Below, in pieces: positions 1-5,162 of a DNA stretch of 5,162 nucleotides. The DNA is from Clostridia bacterium (GTDB lineage: Bacteria > Bacillota > Clostridia > Christensenellales > Borkfalkiaceae). The stretch is taken from NCBI GenBank assembly GCA_017452305.1, contig JAFTMQ010000117.1, positions 1-5,162 of the forward strand, given 5' to 3'. Below the pieces are notes generated by a model, which saw only the letters and a program-made list of their open reading frames with translations, was not told where the DNA came from and searched no databases. Each line of letters begins with the position of its first letter. Position 1 is the first letter of the stretch. The translations under genes were made by a program, and so were the position numbers.

Positions 1-2336
1 CGTTCCAAAGCGCGGCAAATCTTCTCGATAAGTTTGATTACGTATTCTGTCACAACGAATCGAGTCTTTATAAATATACCGAAAAATATGCCCCTGCGCT
101 GTTTTCCAAGATGCAGACGCTTGTGAAAGAGGACAAATGGCGCGTGATGGGCGGTTGGTATATCCAACCCGATTGCTTGATGGCAAACGGGGAAACCTTC
201 ATTCGTCAAATTCGGGAAGGGGAGTTGTTTTTTGAAGAGAAATTTTCCGCAAAATCAAAAACGGCGGTCAATTTAGACGCGTTCGGGCATTCCCGAGGGC
301 TCGTGCAAATCGTCAAAAAATGCGGACAAGACAATTATTTGTTCGTTCGTCCCTACAACGGTTACAACGGCGAACAGATGTCGTTGCCTTCAGAGGCGTT
401 TATTTGGGAAGGCTATGACGGTAGTCAAGTAAAAGCATACCGTGTTACGGCGTATAACACGGGGCTTGGTATGGCGCTGGAAAAAATCAAAAAGGACATT
501 GATTTTTATCAGGGTGAGAAAATAGCGGCTTCCCTTTGGGGGGTAGGCAATCACGGCGGCGGCCCTTCCGCGAAAGACCTTGGTGACATCGAGGAATTTA
601 TCCATACTTCCGAGATTGAAATTGTCCATTCTGACCCGGATACATTTTTTGCAGAACTCCAACCCACGGCGGTATATTCACAATCGTTGATTCCCTGCAT
701 GCCGGGTTGTTATTCTTCCATGATTGGCTTAAAGCAGAAGTTTAGGGAACTTGAAAAAGACTTGTACTTTACCGAAAAAATGCTTTCCGTTGCGGAGCTG
801 AAAGGCGTCAGCGTCTATCCGCAGGCGAAAATTGCGGAAGCGGTGGAAGATTTATTAAACGTACAGTTCCACGACGTGTTGCCGGGGTCTTGTATCAAGG
901 CAGGCGAAGAAAACGGCTTCCGTTTTATCAACCACGGATTAAAGGAATTGGAACAGATTCGCACAGACGCATTCTTTGCGCTTTGCAAAGGGCAGCCTGT
1001 GGCGGCGGAAAACACCTATCCGATTTTGGTGTTTAATCCCAAAACGTATAGCGCGGAACAACTCGTTGAATGTGAATTGTCGATTATCCCGACGGAACTT
1101 TACGAAGAAGAATTTTCGCAGATTGAAATTTACGATGAGAGCGGCAATAAGCTGATTTCGCAAACGGTCAAAGAAAGCAGCAATCAGAGCATCGATTGGC
1201 GCAAAAAGGTTGTTTTCTACGGAAAGTTAAATCCTTTGGGGATTACTCGTTTTACGGCGAAAACAGTGGTGAAACCGCAAAAGACCTATCCCGTTAACGA
1301 GGACGTGGTATTCGATAACGGCGAAAAGAGAGTGGTTATCAACGCCAAGAGCGGCTTGATAGAAAGCTACATAATAGACGGCGTGGAATACGCAAAGGGC
1401 GGTTTGTTCAAGCCTTATATGTGGGAAGATAACGCCGACCCTTGGGCGATGTCTGTTGCGCAGAGAACAATCGGGGTAGGGGAAAATCCCGTTCCGTTTG
1501 AAAGGCTGGAAAATCCCGACGGTGTGTTTGAGAATTTGCAATCCTTTGAAGTTATCGAGGACGGCGACGTGTACATAGGCGCGGAAGCTTTCTTTGGTTT
1601 AGGGCATACCCGTATCCGTATCGGTTATAAAATTTACAAAAAGGGAAAGGCGGTGGATGTCGATGTGAACTTGTTTCCGAACGAGGCGAATAGGGCGATT
1701 AAATTACACGTACCCGTCATTGGAGAAGGGTATTGCGGAGAGCAAGTTTTCGGTAGAGAAGCTTTGTATGAGGACGGCAGGGAGTGCGTTTCGCAGAATT
1801 TCGTAGCAAAAAAATGCGGCAATAAATATCTGGAAATTGTAACGCCTTCCACGTTTGCTTCCTCTTGCAAGGACGGGGAAATCCGCTTCACGCTGTTGCG
1901 TTCGGCAACCTATTGCGCGCACCCTGCAGGGGACAGACCGCTTTTGAAGAGCAATATTTTCACGCCGAAAATAGACCAAGGGCAACGTGATTATGCGTTC
2001 CGTTTGCAGATAGCCAGCGAGAACGAATTGTCCAAAAATGCGCTGGAATTTGTGGAAAAACCGTACGCGCAAAACATTTTCCCGACGGTGGATGAAAAGA
2101 GCGATAACGGCTTTGAAATCACAACGGATAACGGTGAAATAAACGTTGTAACGATTAAAAAAGCTGTACAAAAAGACGGATATATCGTTAGATTGTTTAA
2201 CAACAGCGAAAAAGAAAATCAAACCCTTTTGAAATGCGGTAACGCAGAAAAACGTTTTGTATTCGGCAAATTTGAAGTCAAGACCGTGCTGTATAACAAA
2301 GACGGCTTGACGGAATTTACCGATATGTATATTTAA
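1..2336 (+). CDS. GH38 alpha-mannosidase, 5' end outside window
   Basis: Retaining, metal-dependent exo-alpha-mannosidase of family GH38, which removes terminal alpha-mannose from oligosaccharides such as trimmed N-glycans or mannan fragments. The frame is open from base 3 (777 codons to the TAA at 2334-2336). Met at 111 is internal: the 36 preceding residues include family-typical sequence (FDYVFCHNESSLYKYTEKY) leading into GGWYIQPD. Numbering from that Met: NGE at 26-28 and RQ at 32-33; nucleophile Asp56 in NLDAFGHS; GVGNHGGGP around 144-152; start of the helical middle domain at PGCYSSM 198-204 and KQKFRELE; QFHDVLPGS with zinc-ligand His254; then the beta-rich GH38 C-terminal domain from about 305 to 741. 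The N-terminal HxDxxW zinc motif should lie a few dozen residues upstream of the window, so the presence of a signal peptide cannot be judged. GH38 proteins of this type are usually about 850-1050 residues, so little is missing. No frameshift or internal stop is seen. Family assignment is firm; the exact linkage and substrate are not readable from sequence. Confidence 0.95.
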   Translation, partial: FQSAANLLDKFDYVFCHNESSLYKYTEKYAPALFSKMQTLVKEDKWRVMGGWYIQPDCLMANGETFIRQIREGELFFEEKFSAKSKTAVNLDAFGHSRGLVQIVKKCGQDNYLFVRPYNGYNGEQMSLPSEAFIWEGYDGSQVKAYRVTAYNTGLGMALEKIKKDIDFYQGEKIAASLWGVGNHGGGPSAKDLGDIEEFIHTSEIEIVHSDPDTFFAELQPTAVYSQSLIPCMPGCYSSMIGLKQKFRELEKDLYFTEKMLSVAELKGVSVYPQAKIAEAVEDLLNVQFHDVLPGSCIKAGEENGFRFINHGLKELEQIRTDAFFALCKGQPVAAENTYPILVFNPKTYSAEQLVECELSIIPTELYEEEFSQIEIYDESGNKLISQTVKESSNQSIDWRKKVVFYGKLNPLGITRFTAKTVVKPQKTYPVNEDVVFDNGEKRVVINAKSGLIESYIIDGVEYAKGGLFKPYMWEDNADPWAMSVAQRTIGVGENPVPFERLENPDGVFENLQSFEVIEDGDVYIGAEAFFGLGHTRIRIGYKIYKKGKAVDVDVNLFPNEANRAIKLHVPVIGEGYCGEQVFGREALYEDGRECVSQNFVAKKCGNKYLEIVTPSTFASSCKDGEIRFTLLRSATYCAHPAGDRPLLKSNIFTPKIDQGQRDYAFRLQIASENELSKNALEFVEKPYAQNIFPTVDEKSDNGFEITTDNGEINVVTIKKAVQKDGYIVRLFNNSEKENQTLLKCGNAEKRFVFGKFEVKTVLYNKDGLTEFTDMYI

Positions 2337-2352
2337 AAATTAAAGCAAAATT

Positions 2353-2357
2353 GGAGG
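2353..2357 (+). promoter_or_regulatory. Ribosome binding site of the lipoprotein gene
   Basis: GGAGG lies 8 bases before the ATG at 2366, a strong Shine-Dalgarno match at good spacing, and it fixes that start. The rest of the 29-base gap (2337-2365) is A-rich leader. It contains no hairpin, so no terminator separates the two genes and cotranscription is likely; no promoter is recognisable in it. Confidence 0.9.
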
Positions 2358-2365
2358 AAAAAAAG

Positions 2366-2443
2366 ATGAAAAGAAAAAATTTGCTTTTAAGTTTCATTTG
2401 CAGCATGGCAGTTGTGCTTTCGCTGGGCGGCTTGACGGGCTGT
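2366..2443 (+). other. Lipoprotein signal peptide and lipobox
   Basis: Residues 1-26: basic start MKRKN, a hydrophobic stretch of about 15-18 residues, then L23-T24-G25-C26. This fits the Lsp (signal peptidase II) lipobox consensus, with Cys26 as the lipidated first residue of the mature protein. Residue +2 is Phe. In a Gram-positive cell this would anchor the protein to the outer face of the cytoplasmic membrane. No LPXTG-type anchor is seen, but the C-terminus lies outside the window. Confidence 0.92.
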
Positions 2444-5162
2444 TTTGGAGGTAATAAATCCGATGATTCTTCTTCGGTTGCTTCATCTGCGGACGTAAGC
2501 GATTCTTCGTCTGAAGAAGTTGGTGAATCTTCGTCTGAAGACGTTAGCCAATCTTCGGAGGATGGCGAGGAATCTTCTTCTGCATCTTCGGAAGTATCTT
2601 CGGAAGCATCTTCAGAAACTTCGTCGGAAGAAAATTCTTCCAGTGAAGAGGAAGAAGGCACCGTGATTTATGAAAATGTGCCTATGTCCTTCTCGCTGAA
2701 GTTATCTGAAATCACCGACGAACAAAAAACGGCGGCTTACTATTTAAACGGCGTAACGGTAACGAAAGACGGTGAAACGCTTTCGGTTGACGCGGATTTG
2801 AGCGCAGTGGATTTCACGGCGGCAGGGGAATATACAATTACCTATTTTGTGGACGGGGAAGACAAGACGGCAACGTGTGGCGTCATGATTTTCGATACGC
2901 CCGTTATTACGGCTGAGGATGAAATTTCTATCGATTGGAATTGGTTTGTTGCAAGTTCGGAAATGATTATTGCCGAAGAAGTAAACAAAGTTGTTTCCGT
3001 AAAAGACAGTCTTGGTGTAGATATGACTGTTTCTATCAGCGGTTTGGAAAAAAATGCATACGGTTTCTACGGCGCAGGCGCGTATGCCGTAACTTTGACG
3101 GCAACGGACGTTGTTGGTAACGTAGCAACGAAAGAAATTTCTTTGACGTTGACGCAAGGCACAGCTCCCTCTATCGAAAACGTAAATATCGATTTGTCGA
3201 ATATCGCAGTGGCTTTGACCGATTACGAAGTATTCGTGGATTTTGATTTATATGCAGTAGGCGAAGACGGCGTGACGCCTTTAACGAACAAAGAAGTAAA
3301 ATACGACGTAAGTATCGGCGGCACGGTATTCACGGCAGAATACGTAGCTTCGTTGGCAGGCGCAGGCGAAAAAGAATTTATCGTTGTTTTGTCCAACGCT
3401 TATACGACGGTTTCGGCAACGGTAACGGACGACCAAGCTCCTGCATTCAGCTATTCGGAAGCAAGTTCGTTTGCTTATATCACGGGGGAAGAATTTGCTT
3501 TGCCTCAAGCAACGAAAAATTTGAATAGCGTACAGGCAATCGACGTGAAATACACGCTTGACGGCGCGGAATATACGGGAAATCCCACCGCGGCAGGGGA
3601 ATATACTTACGCGATTGAATTTTATCGCGGCGAAGACAAAGTATTGACAAAAGAATACAAAATCGTCCTCGTGGATAATTACGGTTGGAGTGCAAACAGC
3701 GTGAAAGCGACCGAAAACGGCAATATTGCAATCACGGGTAAGACGGGCGACGTAAACGCAGTGCTTTCTGCGGATTATATTGCGGCGCAGGGCACGTATA
3801 ACACGATTGTTTTAAAAGCAAACGTGTTGCAGGAAAGCAGCAATCAAGCGGACACGAACGAAGCGACGGGCCCCAGTTTTTGGTGGATTGACGGTAACAC
3901 GTATGCTTTGGAAGAAAAAGAAACCTATTACGGTTTGTCCAAAGATTACGTAAAAGAAGGCGCGGAAGTCACGCTTACTTTGCGTGTGGAAGCGGATGTC
4001 AGCGCGACGTTTATCTTGCGTAATTTTGACGGTTGGCTGGAAATCACCGACATGGAATTCTTGTATCTGGACGCAAAATTGGCGGCACAACAGAAATTGA
4101 ATGCAACCTTCCCCGGTTGGGATTACGTTCATCATAACGACCCGAATGCCTACGTGATAGACCAGACCTATTATATTGGCGGCGGCAACTTCACGCTCAC
4201 CAATCTTTTGGTTTCGGACGCAATGGCGGCAGGCTATAAATACGTAACGATACGCATCAAGATGATGAATGCATCGACGCCTATTGAAGAACTTTATTTC
4301 ACAACGTTGGCAAGTGGTTATAGCTGGGATCATTATTGGCAGAGCTACACCGGAAACGAAGCGGTTGTTCGTCTGGATTTGAGCAAGTATTTCGATTCCA
4401 CTGACCTTGCAAACAGCGGCAATAATATCTTGCAATTCAAGGGCAGATATATCGGCGGCAACGATATTTCGGCTGACGCAATCGAAATAGAACTCATCGG
4501 CTTTGAAACGGAAGACGTGGCGGATTGCTTCGTGAGCGTTCCTTTGGGCGGCAATTACACCGTAACGGGCGCAATGTACGCAAAAGCGGTTGACGGCAGT
4601 GCAACGTTTGCCATTTCCGCAATGGAAAATTATGCAATTTCGTCCGTAACGGCAAGCGGCGACGCAGTTGTAACGGATAACGGCGACGGCACATATACGG
4701 TAAATAATATCACGAGAGATACGTATTTGTCGGTTGCGACGAGAAAGACGATGTATGCGGTAACGCTTGCGGAAAGCGAAAATTATACCGCAGACAAATA
4801 TAGCGCAACGGTGAAAGAAGGCGAATCCTGTACGTTTACGATTTCGGTAAATGAAGGTTTTGAAATTGAAAGCGTAACGGCAGATAACGCAACGGTTGCC
4901 GATAACGGTGACGGCACTTATACGATTAGTAACGCTACGGCGGATACCGTAATCACGGTTTCGACGAAAGCGGCGAAATCCAGCTATATTATTACCTTGG
5001 CGGCAGGGGAAAATTATACGGCAAGTTTTGCGCAGACGGAAGTAGAAAAAGACAGCGAATATTCCTTCAGCGTAACGGCAAACGAAGGTTATGAAATTTC
5101 TTCCGTAACGGCAGATAACGCAACGGTTGCCGATAACGGTGACGGCACTTATACGATTAGTA
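2366..5162 (+). CDS. Multi-domain surface lipoprotein with Ig-like domains and C-terminal B-type repeats, 3' end outside window
   Basis: Predicted lipid-anchored extracellular protein, at least 932 residues, open to the window edge. Order by residue: signal peptide 1-25 (positive MKRKN, hydrophobic core, lipobox LTGC with Cys26); Ser/Glu/Asp spacer 32-97; Ig-like beta domains at about 99-177, 178-266, 267-357 and 358-436, each with a late strand of the AGxY type (AAGEYT 152-157, GAGAY 236-240, GAGEKEF 332-338, AAGEYT 409-414); two unrecognised beta-rich, aromatic-rich modules at about 437-572 and 576-720; then tandem repeats from 721 to the edge. No catalytic motif is visible, so a binding, adhesion or scaffolding role fits best. 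The ATG at 2366 is supported by GGAGG 8 bases upstream and by the lipobox. It lies 29 bases after the alpha-mannosidase on the same strand, suggesting a shared glycan target. Thr, Val and Ala are abundant and the GTA ACG codon pair recurs, as expected for repetitive beta strands. The specific function is unknown; a cell-wall or host adhesin is the main alternative to a glycan-binding protein. Confidence 0.93.
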   Translation, partial: MKRKNLLLSFICSMAVVLSLGGLTGCFGGNKSDDSSSVASSADVSDSSSEEVGESSSEDVSQSSEDGEESSSASSEVSSEASSETSSEENSSSEEEEGTVIYENVPMSFSLKLSEITDEQKTAAYYLNGVTVTKDGETLSVDADLSAVDFTAAGEYTITYFVDGEDKTATCGVMIFDTPVITAEDEISIDWNWFVASSEMIIAEEVNKVVSVKDSLGVDMTVSISGLEKNAYGFYGAGAYAVTLTATDVVGNVATKEISLTLTQGTAPSIENVNIDLSNIAVALTDYEVFVDFDLYAVGEDGVTPLTNKEVKYDVSIGGTVFTAEYVASLAGAGEKEFIVVLSNAYTTVSATVTDDQAPAFSYSEASSFAYITGEEFALPQATKNLNSVQAIDVKYTLDGAEYTGNPTAAGEYTYAIEFYRGEDKVLTKEYKIVLVDNYGWSANSVKATENGNIAITGKTGDVNAVLSADYIAAQGTYNTIVLKANVLQESSNQADTNEATGPSFWWIDGNTYALEEKETYYGLSKDYVKEGAEVTLTLRVEADVSATFILRNFDGWLEITDMEFLYLDAKLAAQQKLNATFPGWDYVHHNDPNAYVIDQTYYIGGGNFTLTNLLVSDAMAAGYKYVTIRIKMMNASTPIEELYFTTLASGYSWDHYWQSYTGNEAVVRLDLSKYFDSTDLANSGNNILQFKGRYIGGNDISADAIEIELIGFETEDVADCFVSVPLGGNYTVTGAMYAKAVDGSATFAISAMENYAISSVTASGDAVVTDNGDGTYTVNNITRDTYLSVATRKTMYAVTLAESENYTADKYSATVKEGESCTFTISVNEGFEIESVTADNATVADNGDGTYTISNATADTVITVSTKAAKSSYIITLAAGENYTASFAQTEVEKDSEYSFSVTANEGYEISSVTADNATVADNGDGTYTIS
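2459..2656 (+). repeat. Ser/Glu/Asp-rich spacer built from 24-base and 12-base repeats
   Basis: Residues 32-97 are almost entirely Ser, Glu, Asp, Ala and Val: a disordered, strongly acidic tether that would lift the folded domains away from the membrane. Two periodicities are visible. An 8-residue unit (DSSSEEVG, ESSSEDVS) repeats at 2501-2548; its first 16 bases match the next copy at 15 of 16 positions. A 4-residue unit (ASSE, VSSE, ASSE, TSSE) occupies 2582-2629. Such tracts usually vary in length by slippage, so strain-to-strain length change is expected here. Confidence 0.9.
2503..2518 (+). repeat. Perfect 6-bp inverted repeat inside the Ser/Glu spacer
   Basis: TTCTTC (2503-2508), loop GTCT, GAAGAA (2513-2518). 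A second copy with a 5-bp stem, TCTTC / GAAGA, lies at 2528-2541 with the same GTCT loop. They arise because Ser codons (TCT, TCG) and Glu codons (GAA, GAG) of the tract are near reverse complements. They could form small mRNA hairpins, but there is no U-tract and they sit within an open frame, so they are not terminators. A regulatory role is not supported. Confidence 0.6.
2660..3673 (+). other. Four consecutive Ig-like beta-sandwich domains
   Basis: Residues about 99-436. Boundaries are marked by Pro-containing linkers: DTPVI near 177-181, GTAPSI 265-270, DDQAPAF 355-361. Each block is about 80-90 residues of alternating beta pattern ending in an AGxY-type strand followed by a VT-rich strand. 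Block 2 carries ATDVVGN (246-252), resembling the (V/A)TDxxGN motif of bacterial Ig-like and HYR-type domains. The fold call rests on pattern and size; the exact Pfam family of each block cannot be assigned by eye. Such domains commonly act as stalks or spacers in surface proteins of Firmicutes. Confidence 0.65.
3674..4525 (+). other. Two unrecognised beta-rich modules, possible carbohydrate-binding domains
   Basis: Residues about 437-572 and 576-720. Both are mostly beta, rich in Trp and Tyr (WSANS 441-445, PSFWWIDG, FDGWLEI; FPGWDYVHH, YSWDHYWQSY), and each ends in an acidic-hydrophobic strand (ITDMEFLYLD and ADAIEIELIGFE). This size and pattern fit jelly-roll carbohydrate-binding modules, where exposed aromatics stack on sugars, and the neighbouring mannosidase makes a glycan ligand plausible. 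I recognise no named family, so this is inference. They may be two divergent copies of one fold. Confidence 0.45.
4873..4931 (+). repeat. 59-base exact direct repeat, copy 1
   Basis: Bases 4873-4931 are identical to 5104-5162, an offset of 231 bases or 77 codons. The stretch encodes the SVTADN to DGTYTIS half of the repeat unit (residues 837-855). The match is broken on its left by G4872 versus C5103; on its right it reaches the window end, so the true match may be longer. Identity covers all wobble positions. Confidence 0.97.
5104..5162 (+). repeat. 59-base exact direct repeat, copy 2, reaching the window edge
   Basis: Second copy of 4873-4931, in the third repeat unit (residues 914-932). 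It is truncated by the window end, not by any change in sequence. Confidence 0.97.

Larger units (their letters stand above)
4526..5162 (+). repeat. Tandem 76-77-residue repeats, divergent InlB B-repeat-like
   Basis: Three units in frame: residues 721-796 (4526-4753), 797-873 (4754-4984) and 874-932+ (4985 to the edge, incomplete). Each has the order xxVTLxxxENYT, then an F/I-rich strand, EGxEIxSVTA, then DNGDGTYTISN and a T/V-rich end. This matches the 'divergent InlB B-repeat' or bacterial repeat style common in large surface proteins of Firmicutes. Unit 1 is the most divergent (ENYAISSVTA, DNGDGTYTVNN). The array probably continues past the window. Confidence 0.85.

Noticed and set aside
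111..113. ATG at 111 as the start of the alpha-mannosidase
   Set aside because: The frame is open to base 3 and the upstream 36 residues carry GH38 family sequence; the essential N-terminal zinc motif must also lie upstream. No ribosome binding site precedes 111.
1704..2222. Antisense open frame of 172 codons inside the mannosidase
   Set aside because: It overlaps the well-supported GH38 C-terminal domain, has Phe/Arg-rich shadow composition and shows no recognisable domain.
2337..2365. Terminator or promoter between the two genes
   Set aside because: Only 29 A-rich bases with a ribosome binding site; there is no hairpin with a U-tract and no room for a convincing -35/-10 pair.
2317..2661. 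Antisense Ser/Glu-rich open frame of 114 codons
   Set aside because: Its acidic repeats mirror the Ser/Glu tract on the plus strand because the codons are near reverse complements; it also overlaps the start and signal peptide of the real gene.
2935..3120. Plus-strand open frame of 61 codons in another frame
   Set aside because: It is nested in the lipoprotein gene and Arg/Cys-rich without any motif.
3812..4435. Antisense open frame of 207 codons
   Set aside because: It lies wholly inside the lipoprotein gene. Its translation is rich in Arg, Cys, Phe and His with no recognisable domain, as expected for a complement-strand shadow.
4526..5162. CRISPR-like or mobile-element repeats
   Set aside because: The repeats are in frame, about 230 bases long, contiguous and protein-coding, with no short palindromic repeat plus unique spacers and no transposase or terminal inverted repeats.

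Overview
The window holds two same-strand protein genes, both cut by the window edges, separated by a 29-base gap. Essentially everything is coding. I see no RNA gene, CRISPR array, insertion sequence, attachment site, promoter or terminator. The strong GGAGG ribosome binding site, a lipoprotein signal with a Ser/Glu-rich spacer, moderate base composition and a Firmicutes-like GH38 subfamily sequence together suggest an anaerobic Firmicutes/Clostridia-type bacterium, plausibly an uncultured gut lineage. That placement is inference from style, not from a marker gene.

Positions 1-2336: the 3' part, probably nearly all, of a glycoside hydrolase family 38 alpha-mannosidase. The reading frame is open from base 3, and recognisable family sequence lies upstream of the first in-window ATG (111), so the true start and the N-terminal zinc-binding HxD motif lie before the window. 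The nucleophile Asp, the second zinc-ligand His motif, the helical middle domain and the beta-rich C-terminal domain are all visible.

Positions 2366-5162: a long open frame with no stop before the window end (at least 932 codons). It encodes a surface lipoprotein: signal peptide and lipobox (LTGC), a 66-residue Ser/Glu/Asp spacer, four Ig-like beta domains, two unrecognised central beta-rich modules that look like carbohydrate-binding jelly rolls, then a tandem array of roughly 76-77-residue repeats resembling the Listeria/Firmicutes 'divergent InlB B-repeat' type. The array runs off the right edge. The second halves of the last two repeats are identical over 59 bases while their first halves have diverged.

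Taken together, the pair reads as part of a glycan-use locus: an enzyme that trims alpha-mannosides, and a cell-surface multi-domain protein that could bind the glycan, a host surface or the cell's own wall. The link is inferred from adjacency, strand and the lack of a terminator between the genes. The most novel part is the lipoprotein, above all its two central modules and its mosaic C-terminal repeats.
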